From NCBI GenBank assembly GCA_007922225.1, contig ML679969.1, forward strand, positions 434,001 through 498,000: a DNA stretch of 64,000 bases, read 5' to 3'. The first letter of the stretch is position 1; each line of letters starts with the position of its first letter. The DNA comes from Emydura subglobosa. Taxonomy: Eukaryota > Chordata > Testudines > Chelidae. The translations under genes and the position numbers were made by a program. The notes beneath the pieces are model-generated. The model was not told the origin of the DNA. It was given only the letters and a program-made list of their open reading frames with translations, and made no database searches. This document shows, in pieces, positions 35,440 through 47,490 of the stretch.

Positions 35440-36800
35440 TACACCGCCCCCCCGGGTTCTGCCAGCGCGAGGCCCAGCGCTTACAGCGCCCCCCGCTTTC
35501 CCGCCCGACGAAAGCCCGGCCCGGCCCGCCCCGCCCCGCCCCGCAGGGAGCCGCCAGCGCGCGCAGGACGGTCACGGCGGCAGGAGAGGGACGGGCCCCC
35601 TCGAGCCCCAGGCGGTGCCACGCGCGGGGCGGGGCGGGGCGGGGGGGGTGAGTGTCCCCGCTGCCCCGCCCACACGCCGCGGGCCCCGCCGGCCCCTTCA
35701 CTAAGCTCGCTACAGTCACTGCTCAGGTGCGTGTCCCTAGAAGATCCTGTCCTCTAGGAGGCGGGACCAACGGGGCTGCACCAATCAAGCTCCAAAAGGG
35801 AGGAGAAATGGCACTGGCCGAAAAAAAGGCCCGGCAGCTGTGATTCGTCCAGCCAATGGGTATGCGCGTTGTTTGAGGGACAGCTTCCGCGCCCAATGAA
35901 TGCTAGCGAGCGGTGTGTGAGGGACAGGAGCCCCCAATAACGGTGCACGTTCAATGAGGGGCAGGCGCTGTAACCAATAGCTGTGCCAGTGGCCGTGTGG
36001 GCGGATTCTAGAAGCCAATGGGTTTGCACACTGCCTGACAGGCGAGCTCCGCAGCCAGTGAGTGAGCTAGTGGGCGGTGCGTGCGGGGTGGCTAGCCGGT
36101 GCGGGCCGCCATTGTGGTCAGTTCGATCGGTATCGGGAGCGGAGAGCGGAGCCCAGCGAGCCCGGAGCAGGGAGCAGCCCCCCCCCACGGCCGGCCCCAG
36201 TCACCATCACACCGCGGGAGGCGGCGCAACAGCCAGTCACCACCACCGTCCGCACCGAACAGCCGCCGCCATGAGCAGCGAGGCCGAGACCCAGCCGCCC
36301 GCCGCCCCTCTCCCCGCGGCGGCCCCCGCCGCCCCCGCCGAGTCTAAACCCAACGGCGGCACCGGCAACGGTGGCAGCGGCCTGGCCTCGGCGGCGCCCC
36401 CCGCCGGCGGGGACAAGAAGGTCATCGGTGAGGGGGATGGGGAGGGGGCTGCGGGGAGAAAGGGGAGGGCTCTGTGGGCGTCATCCCCCTCCCCCTCCCC
36501 TGCAGGAAGGCGCGAGACCCCTTCCTGGTGCGCGCGCAGTGGCCGTTGGTCCCCGCGCGCCGCCTGAGCCGTTGGGCTCCGCGTGCGGCGGCGGATGGGG
36601 GCGGGGCTGGGGCTGAGACTCAAAATGTCCGCCACGCGGGGCCTTTGTGTGAGACCCACCCAGCCACGTGCCCTCCCGGGACCCCGGCGCGCTGCTCTCT
36701 CTGCGGCCCCGGCCCGCCCGGGGCGTGGCGGGCGAGGGGCCTGGCCTGCGTGACTGGCTGGCGCGGCGGGCCGAGCCTCTCTCCGTGGCACGGGGGGAGC
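35440..36800 (+). promoter_or_regulatory. YBX1: CpG-island promoter of YBX1
   Basis: The stretch is CpG-dense, with GC boxes (GGGGCGGGGCGGGG, about 35628-35646), the CCAAT array described separately and no TATA box. A YY1-like site GCCGCCATTGTG lies at 36105-36116, a position typical of a TATA-less start region about 155-165 bp before the ATG. The transcription start is inferred to lie near 36110-36150. Confidence 0.8.
35851..36093 (+). promoter_or_regulatory. Periodic CCAAT-box array, a degenerate ~40-bp tandem repeat
   Basis: CCAAT occurs at 35853, 35893, 35934, 35974 and 36015, and a decayed CCAGT at 36055. Spacings are 40, 41, 40, 41 and 40 bp. Units also share a TGAGGG(A/G)CAG block about 24-27 bp after the CCAAT in the first three units, so this is an old tandem duplication. 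CCAAT is the core bound by NF-Y, and its reverse complement ATTGG is the Y-box core for which YB-1 was named. One further CCAAT at 35781 is out of register. All face the same way, upstream of YBX1. Confidence 0.8.
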
Positions 36801-39800
36801 CAGGCACGGCTGCCCGGCGGTGGGGGCGATGTCATGTGACTCATGCTGGTTTTTCTTTCAGCAACGAAGGTTTTGGGAACAGTGAAATGGTTCAACGTAA
36901 GAAACGGCTACGGTTTTATCAACAGGTGAGTGGGGGTGGGGGCTGCGCGGGGTGGCCAGGCCCGGTCTGCCATGTGCTCGCCGACCGGCCCGGGGTGGAG
37001 GGGCGGGGGAAGGGTCCTGAGAACTGGGTGGTGACCGTGGTAACGCTTTAGACAAACTTCCTGCATCTGTCACTCTCCTCGCTGACCAGGCCTCATCTGA
37101 CACATCTCCCTGGCTTTCAGTGGCTTGGTGCTGAGATGACTAGCCTGGGGACTGGACTGAAGATGGGTAGTGGGTTTGGTGGCTGCTGCCGAACTTCCCC
37201 AGGGAGACATTTGATTCTTCAAGTGCATTGTGGTCATGGCTTTTTCCCTATACTCACTATGTTTATTCTTTTAACTCATCCTTAGGTTTCCCCCAAACCA
37301 GATAAGAAATCAAATCTTAGTAACTCCACATGTCCCTCCCTGCTCCCCCGCAGAACAGGGCTACTAGAGCAGTAGCCTGTCATCACAGCCTCATCCTTTG
37401 GTATGTGGCCAGACACTTGTCTGCAAGTTTTGTGTCTGACGTTCTGGATGATCTTTCCAAGCAAACGTTGGACCCAAATGTGGTTATAGTTTCAATGACA
37501 TGTTTTCCCAGGTGCTGTAGGGAATGATGTGGGTGGTTCAAGTGTGTCTTTGGCCCTGATCACTCTGTCCCATGGAACTTTTCACAAAAGTAAGGGTTGT
37601 TTATGCAGGTGTTCCATCTGTATTCTAATTTTATTCTCCTGCAATGTTTTCTATAAACTGGTTTTAACAGGGATATTTATTCAGTGCTGGTTTTCATAAT
37701 GTACTGATTCTTGTTTATCAACCGCTTTAATCCTTAGAGATGAGGTTTAAATGTAAAACAGTGCTGGTTCATGTCATGAGTTAATACTTATTTGATTCTA
37801 AGCTGGTTTAAATGGATAAATGTGAGGAAGCCTTAGTAACAGTCTTGCATTAGATATTGAAATTTGCATTGGTATTTTCAAAAGTCATTTGTTGATCAGC
37901 ATAATAGTTTATACTGATCTTAGTTTCATTTTTAATTACACCAGGCTCAGAAATGTCATTTCTAGAACGAAAACGGTATATCAATGCCAACTGAACTACA
38001 AAGAGCACACTTGCTAAAATGGTCTGGTCAATAGGTTTGTTTTTTTTTTTTTTTTTAATTCATTCCCTTTGAACTTCTGTGCAGTTAGATGACATCCATT
38101 TGTAAATTAAATATCTGTTTTAAGCCTGTTACAAGGAATTTCTAAGGTGGCTAACATTGAAAGAAGTTAGAATTTTTTTCTCTATTTTGGAATTTCTTAA
38201 CTTTGTGCATTGGACAGCACTTCATATATACTCCATTTTCATGGTTTGCTCTGTGCTGTCAGTTAGCAAGGGAGAATAACAGAAGACCCTTTATAAAGAT
38301 ACATAATTAAAACTTTGCATAAGGAGTATTCTGAATGAATTTTAAAAAGACAGGCTATGTTTTCCAAAGTGTTCTTGGTCAGGAAATTAATTATTCTAGT
38401 TTATAAAAAAAAAAATACTAATTTAAAGTATCCCTTGGATCTTGGAATATTTTAATAGAGCTATGTTTGTTGAATCACAGCAAGAGATTTCATCTCAATA
38501 ATTTAACAAGTGCTTAAGGCCTGGTTGTATCTTATTGAAATGGAAAGTTCCTATACAGCTCAACCCTGGAAGTCTTCTGCATGTAGGACTCTCATTGAAA
38601 TCAGTGGGTGTTTTGCAAAGAGGTCTTGAAGGAGTTATTTTCCTTCCCTCCATATTACTGCTCTAACTTGTTAACCCATGAATTGCTTTGAAAGGTGTAC
38701 AATAGAATCTAAATTATCTAGAAGTCTCAGGATACTTGAACCCCCATCCAAATTAGGGTAATGTGAATTAACACAATAAGTGGGTTTCACTACTTGTAGT
38801 GAAAAGCATTTACTATTACATTCATTAAAGAAAACTTTACTTAATCAGAACATGTAAGTTAATCAAGAAGATTACAGCACATAGTTAAAAGGCATCTGAA
38901 AGTTCAAAATATCAACTGATTTGAATTGGGCAGCTTCTTAGTCCCTGGAGGCTTCTACTTTAGTGAGAGACCAAGCGTGATCACGTTACCAAGACAGGAA
39001 GATAAAGATCCAGCCTGAGAAACTAGGAACTTCATGACATTTCCACAGCTCTTCATTGTTTTGTCAAGGCTGTTTTTTCTGGGATCTCTCATTTACTGTA
39101 GGAAAAAGGTTTCCTAAAAAGAGCTCTGGGGAAATCTTCTGCTATTGCTTGTATTTAATTGCAGATCTGTGTTTTTGTAACTCTGATAATCCTGTTTTGG
39201 TGCAAATGCATGCTAGTTCAATGACAATGTGGCTACTTATTTTATATTTAGTGTTCTACTCTGCAGTGTCAGTCTGGCTTCTGAGAATCTGTCAGATGTT
39301 TCTCACAGTTGTCTTAATAAAAATTAGATCTTCAGTAACAGAGTTGACCCCATTGCTTTACATGGGGTTGCACATATATCTGATGTTGAATTTGGAACTC
39401 CACAACATTTTGGTAAACAAGGAATATACTCTGAATCTTACTCAACAGGTCTGTTCCCTGTGGGTAAAGTGCCACTTCTAAGTAGTTCTTTAGACACTTT
39501 CCTGTGAAGAGGTTAGGATTGTGTTGTGCAAAGAGGAGATGTACACGATAATGAATGGCTTAGCAAAGGCAAATTGAGCACTCGGACTTACTCATAATAA
39601 AAATACAAGATTACTTCGGGTGATACCAAAAGATAAGTTGAAAATTTGTAAAAAGAAATACTTTACATGATGTATAATTAACTTATGGATCTTATTGCCA
39701 GATAATATCACTTGAGGCAATGAGTTTAGGAGTTAAGGTATTGATGTTTATATGGATTATGAGCACATTTAGAATTCTTTTTGCAAATCCTAATGTAACT

Positions 39801-42800
39801 TTTATAAATGATATAAATGTTATGCTTCGAGATAAGCAAACCTCAAAGCAGTAGGTTAGGAAGAAATTTTCCACAAGGGGGAGATTATTTTCATAACTGT
39901 CCACTACCAAATTTCTTGTGGCTTCCTGGGAAGTAGCTGGTACTAGCCACTGACAGGATATTGGATTAGATGGTCTGAGGTATTAATCAGTAGTAGCACT
40001 GCACTTCAGGAATTTGTTTAAAATTATAGTGATTTTGATTCTGATTTTGCAAACACTTATGCGCATGCCTGAGGGTTGTCATCCTGTGTGACCCTGTGTC
40101 AGTTGACTTTCAGTTCACTACAGAGTTTTCCTTTAAGGTGACTGGGGGAATTCTAGATCTTCTCAAGCCAAATAGGCAGCTGTTAAATATTTCAAAGCTC
40201 GTTGGGGTGCTAATCTTGCTAGAAGAAGGCACCATGACTTTGGGATATGGATGTGAGGATTCAGCACAAAGCATGATCTTGGGGCAATGCTTTGAGTAGC
40301 CTGTCTTCCCAGCAACTGGGAAGAGATGAGGTTCTGGGATTTCTAGAAAGATCTTGTGCTGGGTCTCTGTTCGAAGGTTTCATCTTTCATATCTTCTGGC
40401 CAATAGGTATCTTATTAACTCGAAGCATCACTAATTATTGGTAAGGTGAAAGTGCTTGCGCTCTTCTCCTTTCTAATGGCTACTGACAGCTATGGTGTAG
40501 TATGACTTTCAGCTTCTGTCTCTTGAGAAAGTAAAGAGGGTTACGATTCAGTGCTCCTCCTGGATGTTCTTAGTTTCTGTTTTCCTGCTCCACTAACACC
40601 TGAAGCTCACAGCATATCTAAGCAATAGCAGCATGAAACTGTCATATTTGTCCACAGAGTTGTGAATAGCATTAGTGTAACTAACATTTTAATTTCCTGC
40701 TTCTGTCTTGCAGAACTATGAGTAGCAGAAGTACTTGAGATGTCTTCATGAGTCTGCTGGCAGACAGTGCAGCTTTAGTTTACATTTTGAGCCATTATCT
40801 GTAGAACCATAAGCTTTCTTAAGATGAAGGCTACTCTGAAATGTCAGCCTTAGTTCTGACTATCAAATGTTTTTCTCAGTTGCCATACAATAAAAATGGT
40901 TCTTCTCCCATACATAGTGTCAGTATAATGTTGGAGGTCAGTGTGATGTAAATTATGGACCAGAACTGCTCAGCAAGGGTTCATCTACACTACAGGGTTA
41001 TACAGTTTAAGTCAACCTAATTATGTCTGTGTACACACTACAGCCTTGGTCCCACTGATGTAAGTACCCTGCTACACCAACATAATTCCATCTCCATGGG
41101 TGGCGTAGTGTTTATTTTGGTATACTTAAGGTGACAGTGTCCATGTAGACACTGCAGGCTACTTACATTGGCTGTTGGCTGTCATACTTGTCAATTTCAC
41201 AGCTCTGTGCTAAGTCGGTGGAAGCACTCCTGGTGAGGACCTGCACCATCAACAGAAGGAAGGTGGTGTGGACATGAGCCACTGCAGTAATTACTGTGGT
41301 GACTGTAAGTCAACCTAATGTAGGTCAACTTAAATTTGTAGTATATACATGCCCTACAGTAAAGTTTATCAGGTGTTCTAAAAATGCTGAGTGTTTCAGT
41401 TCTAGATGAAGTGTCACTAGAGCTGTATAAAGACTACTCCCTCCTTGCTGTGACTTTGTCTTTGACTGCAGAACAGAAATTGAACTGGCTTTATTTGCTG
41501 CTGTCTTGGAGTGCATGTTCAAATCTAACTTGTGCACTGTCATTACAGCTTCTGAAGTGTCTTCTTCCTACTGAATATTGGTTTGGGTTTTTTCAGATTG
41601 ACTTTTTCTGGGTCAGATCTTGTCTTCCCATATTTCTGACCTCTTTAGGTTCCTTTGAGTAGTGTTTGAAACTCCTCCCCACTTACAACTGCAATTTTAA
41701 CATACTAGTTTATTTGAAGTGCAGCACACTCATATCTAGAATGGAGCTTTGACTAGTGCTATCATTCACTGTCCATAAAGACTTGTGAAATCAAGGAGGA
41801 GTGGGGTGGCAAATGCAAAACTAAATAAAGTTGAATAGGTAGCTCTTTATGAAACAAGGATGAATATCATGCTCCACCATTAATGCTTCTTTGTCTATCC
41901 ATTTGCCACCATACAAATATCTTAATATTCTGTCTTCTATGCAACTCCTGTGTATTGAGTGTTCTCCCTTATCTGAACCACAAGGCCACTATCGTCTACA
42001 TTCAGGTTTCCCCTGAAAGACTCACCGTTGATGTAACCTGTGGGAGAACTAGCTGGCAGTGAAAAGCTTGAGTATTTGCGAATAGCTGATAACTTCTATT
42101 TTATTAAAAAGCAGTAATCCTGTGTTAAAATGACATGGCCTATCACTAGTTTCATCATGCTCCTTTTTTTTTCTTTTTCTGAGGATTGTGAGCTCCTTGA
42201 GAAAAGCACAGTGACCTTTGTTTGGAAAGTATTTAGACATTGTGGGCACTGCCAGAAATAATGATCAATTTTAACCATTACCAGGCTAAAATTCCCTCCA
42301 GTTCTCCTTCTCCCTATATCTCCTTGTGGGAGTGGCGAGAAATGGTATCTGTTAGGAAAGTCATGAACTGCAGAGGGTGGGAAAGGAAGTGGAGGGGAAA
42401 ATGGTGAAAGTAGCATGATGGTGAGTAGGAGGAAGATGAACTTTGTGTGAAATGGTTGAAAGGGTATGGGCTAGGGTGCAATGTGTACAAATGGGAATAA
42501 AGAGGGAAGGAAAGATATTTGGGATTTTAAGCATGAGGCTATATTACCTGATCTCTCAAAGGGCTGCTTGGGTGCCTACTTTTAAAGTAAGCACGCTGCA
42601 TGGTTGAACTCTTTGAAATTGACTTATCAGCTATTTTTAAAGCACACTTTTACTTAGTATGTCTTTAAAATATTTTCAAAAATGTTTAAGGGGACTTTTG
42701 CTTCTTGTCTGTAAAGAGATATCAATTTATCTGCTTCTCCCTGGCTAACCTGATGGATGTTTTTGAGTGTTTGAAAGCACTGCCTCATGTGTCTTGCCAA

Positions 42801-45800
42801 CTTATTTTAGTTACAGAAAATTGAAGTGGGGTGGGGTGTTCAAAAGGTGGCACTTGGATTGATATCCTTTAATTTGAACACTAGAATGCAGTTAAGGGAG
42901 CACTTTTAGAGGGAGAAGGACATCACATGCTGATAGTCAATGTCTTCCTTGGAGGTACCTCAGAGTTAGCGTTTGGCCCGTAGCTGAACCTTAGTGAGTC
43001 TAGAAAATGTGCTGGTTTTGTTACACATCCTTTCTGAATCAGAATTGTATTTTGTTCTGCAGGAATGACACCAAGGAAGATGTGTTTGTACACCAGGTGA
43101 GTTATTTTTGTGCAGATACCTCTTTCTAGAACTAAAGCTTATTATGCTGATTTGGTAAACTGTGCTATTTTAACCTTAACTGAAGGGAGTGGGAATATGT
43201 TGGATATGTTCTTCACTGAAGAAATTAGTTCTCCAAGGTAAAAGGGACACTCTGCCTTAACACCGTGGATTAAATATTAACTAACTCCAAGAGCAGGCTA
43301 TTCCATAACAAATAATTCCAGGAGTGTCACACCTTCCTCTTTGTTTGTACAGCTCACTACAAAATGAACCAGAGATCTGACACATGGTAATTCCCATGGT
43401 TGTACATGCACAAGAGGACAGAACTGTGTGGATTCAGCTGTACTATTTTATATTTCGTGACTTAAACGCTTAAATTATTTAAAATTCAAATGGTATTGAA
43501 GGGCTCATGGCAATTTGAAAATCATACTTCTGCCTAAAAGTTCTTGTACCTAGTAAGGTTAGAACACCTATAATTACTAAAACTGAAACGTAAACAAAAT
43601 TTCAATTTGCTTTGTGCAACTAACAAAACTTATTTACTATCTTCTGTGACCAGTTACCCAGGCATAAACTAATTGCAGTGACTTGTAAATATTAAAGGGA
43701 GCAGAATAGCCTTCCTGTTTAAGTAATTTCCACAAGTGGGTTGTGATTTTAAAAGATATTTCTATTTTTTAAGTTAACTAATTATTAAAGTTTTGATCGA
43801 TATCTGAGTGTGTTCTGAAATCTTTCAAAAAGCGTATAAAAGGGTATTTCTACTCTTCCATTTACAACAGTTTCCAGCAAGGGCGAGTGGGAAGGCCCAA
43901 GAGCAACAATACCAGACTGCTAGTGCATGAAACAGGAAATATGACTGATGATCAAGAAAATAGTAAAGCATGACTATATGCAAATGCTAACAAATGGACA
44001 AAGTAAACTGAAAATAAACTTACTAACTCTCAGTCTCTGTAATTACTTGTAACTATAGTAGATGTAAAAGGGGATAATACTTCCTTGCCTTACAGGGATG
44101 TTGAGCATCAGTACGTTAAAGATTGTGAAGCACTTAGTGCATTTCATCAGTATATCTCAATCTAAGAGCTAGTTGTTGTTAGGCAGTTTTAAAATTAACA
44201 TGTAATTTGATGGTGTTCTTTTAATGTGGGCAGTGAGTACGTGGTAACTTGTCATCAGTTTAGATCAATTTGAATTAAACATAAAATCAGTGGCATTATA
44301 AAGTAAATCTCTAATTTGGTAGTAGTTTGAGGAAGATATAAGCCCCCTCCTGTTCCGTTACCAATCTGGGTTCTTCTCATGCATCAGTTATGCAGAACAA
44401 CTGGGGAAACAGGTTTTGCTGGTGTCCCCTTATCACAGAACACTAACTCTGTAGACTGAAACTTGCAAATGTAATGTTACAATGGATTTCATTCCCTCTG
44501 GGGCATGAAAATAATGGGACGCTGTCAGCACTATTTCACTTTTGTGAAGCTCTCATGCTTGTGTGCTACTGCTGAGCTCAAAAAGTGTTTGGTAAACAAA
44601 ATATGGTTTTGTGAGGCATCGGTGTGTACTGAGCATTTATAGGATTAAAAAAATATTCTCTTCTGTTGACTCCAGGTTTTTCAGTATGTAGCCGCATAGT
44701 CTGTTAGAAGCTGTAGGATTGCTGCTGTAGCGTTGTGAGTTTAGACAGCCTAATCTTCATTTTAAAATATACTCAGAAATACACAATTGAACACTTTTTC
44801 TGATCAGGGTATAAACTAAGCTTTTTAAGCAGACTTGCAATTTTCTTGTGTCTTCAAATAACTTGAGAGAGAAGTGCCTCAACTTCAGGCTGTCTTCAAG
44901 TTTGAACTGAAATGAGATCAGGCAATTAAGTTTTCCTCCACCGTAACTGTGCCCTTATGTGTACTACTTACCACGTGGTTTTACATTAGCTTATGCTGTT
45001 TAATTTTAGACCTCAGTATCTAGAATATAGTAGAATAAACACTGCTGTGGAAACTTCAGTGTCTCTTGTAAATTCTCAGCCATAACACAAGTTTTAGAGT
45101 TTATAATTCAAAAACAACTATTTTCAAACTCTTGATGCAAATTTAAAAATACTTACACTGATACCTAAATAAGTGGCCTGACTTTTAAAGTGGTGAGTTC
45201 TCACAGTTTGAGTGACTTCAGTGGGAGTTTCATGTGCTCAATACCTCTTGGAAAAAAGGTCACTGATCTGGATGGCTAACTTTGGAGCCATATTTGGCCA
45301 TATGCTTTTTAGTACCTTAATTAATCTGTTTTGTGGGGAATTATACAGTGCAATGGAATCCTAAATACACAAATTCCAGGGGTAAAGCATACTTTTTTCT
45401 TTTGTTTTGCATAGATCAAGGAATGTCACAGGAATATGCAAATCTTATTGAGAATCTTTTAAGATTTCCTTGGAATGATTTGGTTCTATGAGTTTCTGAT
45501 TGCCTTATCTCATTTTTTTTAATTCTTCAAGGCATGGCATTTAAAAGCTTGCTGAAAAGTATGCTGCTTGTTTTGACAGTACTGGATATGAACAGGGTAT
45601 TTGCTATACTAATCCTGCATGCACTATTAATATTGTTGGATTTACTGGAACCCCCTCAGAGGCTAGTGTCAGTGGCTTTTGATACTTACATGCTAGGTTT
45701 GCCTCCAAGTAATTTAAATATTTGTAGCATTATTTTAAGATGTATTAGAATGTTGCCACTGTAGTTGAAATTACATATTAATGTGGGCCGTTTTGGGCTA

Positions 45801-47490
45801 GCACTTTTTATCAGATTTCATAGGGGGAAATGTCTAGTGTATTTCTGTTGAAACTGAAAGGTAGTTTTACTTGTTGATTATTGCTGAAATTCAAGTTCAA
45901 AGGAGGCACGTTTTCCCAAGGACAATTAAATGTTCAAGTACATCCATAATCTAGAAAATCTATTCACTACGTGTTAAGCAATCTCTATGTAGTGCCTCTA
46001 AATTTAATTCTGGAATGTTGTGTTACTAGACTGCCATAAAGAAGAATAACCCCAGGAAGTACCTTCGCAGTGTAGGTGATGGAGAGACTGTGGAGTTTGA
46101 TGTTGTGGAAGGTGAAAAGGTGAGCATATTCTCTAATGTTAAAATGCACAGAAAATTTGATTTGGAGTTTGGACTGTTTGGTGGCTGCTTCTGAGTCGAT
46201 GGGTGACACATCCAAGGAGCTTATATTTTTTCTCATTTTACAATGAAAATATACATCTGTACTCAATTAATCCTGATTTACTTACATTCTTATGTAAGAA
46301 CTGACTGACTTTTTTCCTCTTGTGATCCTTACATAACACTGTCTCACTGTTTTTAGGGTGCAGAGGCAGCTAATGTTACAGGTCCTGGTGGAGTTCCAGT
46401 ACAAGGCAGTAAATACGCAGCAGACCGTAACCATTACAGACGGTATCCACGTCGCAGGGGTCCTCCACGCAACTACCAGCAAAATTACCAGAATAGTGAG
46501 AGTGGGGAAAAGAATGAGGGATCAGAGAGCATACCAGAAGGGCAAGCCCAACAGCGCCGTCCCTACCGCAGGCGGCGGTACCCACCTTACTATATGCGAA
46601 GACCCTATGGGCGTCGACCACAATATTCCAACCCTCCTGTGCAAGGAGAGCTAGTGGAGGTAATTTTTGTATAGCATTTGCTATTGTACTACTTTGCTTA
46701 TAATGGAGGGAGGTGAAGAGTTTCGCCTGCCTACATGTAGGATGTGGAGTTTTTCCTTTGGCTGTGTAAGGTTTATCAATACAAATGAACTAAAGAGCCG
46801 AAATCTTGTTTGCCAGTGGACTGTCAATTCCAAATTGTTATCATTTCAGATTGTTTTTAATTATGTAAAGTTAACCACCTAACCTAGACTCCACATAAAA
46901 TGCATCGGTTTGTATCCCAGGATCTCTTTGGAGCTTACCAGATACTTTGCTCTTACCCAATAAAGATTGTGTGCCAGAGTGCCACTATATCTACTTGTGA
47001 CTTCTGACTAATTGGCTAAGTCATTTAATTTGCTTGTGTAGCTGGCTAAGTCTCCTTGATGTATGTTGTTTCAGGGTGCTGACAACCAGGGTGCAGGAGA
47101 ACAAGGCAGACCAGTTAGACAGAACATGTATCGGGGGTACAGACCACGATTTCGCAGGTATGTTGCAGATCAGCTTGTTACATTATGAAATTTTGCGAAT
47201 GTGCTAGAACACTGTGTTCAGATGCTGCATCTTTAAAGCCTAGCTTGATTTTCAGGGGTCCTCCTCGTCAAAGGCAGCCTAGGGAGGAGGGAAACGAAGA
47301 AGATAAAGAGAACCAAGGTGATGAGACCCAAGGTCAGCAGCCACCACAACGTCGGTACCGTCGTAACTTCAACTACCGACGCAGACGCCCAGAGAACCCT
47401 AAACCACAAGATGGCAAAGAGACGAAGGCAGCCGAACCATCAGCTGAGAACACGTCCGCTCCCGAGGCTGAGCAGGGCGGGGCTGAGTAA
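36271..47490 (+). CDS. YBX1: Y-box binding protein 1 (cold-shock-domain nucleic-acid-binding protein)
   Basis: Seven coding exons: 36271-36427, 36862-36925, 43063-43096, 46030-46119, 46357-46659, 47075-47157 and 47256-47490 (splice end 47521). They total 966 nt, or 321 aa plus TAA (human 324). An Ala/Pro-rich N terminus (1-52) is followed by the cold-shock domain (about 54-122) with RNP1 NGYGFI (67-72) and RNP2 DVFVHQ (80-85). Stacking residues W62, F71, F82 and H84 are present. The C-terminal tail has alternating basic/aromatic clusters ([40 protein letters not shown]) and acidic stretches ([11 protein letters not shown]). The protein packages mRNA in the cytoplasm and regulates transcription and splicing (established knowledge). 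Introns split the cold-shock domain, as in other vertebrates; intron 2 is about 6.1 kb. The start follows GCCGCC in a CpG island. The gene appears intact. Confidence 0.98.
38040..38056 (+). repeat. Poly-T run in YBX1 intron 2
   Basis: Seventeen T in a row. The rest of intron 2 (36926-43062) is AT-rich, with only the CR1, 'GGTCTACACT' and L2-like pieces listed. Confidence 0.8.
39675..39995 (+). mobile_element. CR1 LINE 3' end in YBX1 intron 2
   Basis: The order of blocks is that of CR1 tails: TTATTGCCAGATAATATCAC, GAAATTTTCCACAAGGGGGA, then GTACTAGCCACTGACAGGAT and ATTGGATTAGATGGTCTGA. It is diverged and non-coding. Confidence 0.75.
40978..41356. repeat. 'GGTCTACACT' MITE-like element, long copy in YBX1 intron 2
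   Basis: The left part CATCTACACTACAGGG...TTTAAGTCAACCTAAT is mirrored by the right part AGTCAACCTAATGTAGG...TTTGTAGTATATACATGCCC. The internal block GTAGACACTGCAGGCTACTT recurs with changes near 14595. It is about 380 bp and non-coding. Confidence 0.7.
42180..42270 (+). repeat. L2/MIR-type tail in YBX1 intron 2
   Basis: GGATTGTGAGCTCCTTGAG is the typical start of an old L2/MIR tail. Confidence 0.4.
44030..44150 (+). repeat. MIR-type fragment in YBX1 intron 3
   Basis: CTCAGTCTCTGTAATTACTTG, GGGGATAATACTTCCTTGCC, CAGGGATGTTGAGCATCAG and GATTGTGAAGCACTTAG keep the MIR block order. Confidence 0.55.

Noticed and set aside
36237..36791. A 184-codon minus-strand frame over YBX1 exon 1
   Set aside because: It is a GC-rich shadow of the real exon and island, with low-complexity Pro/Ala/Arg composition.
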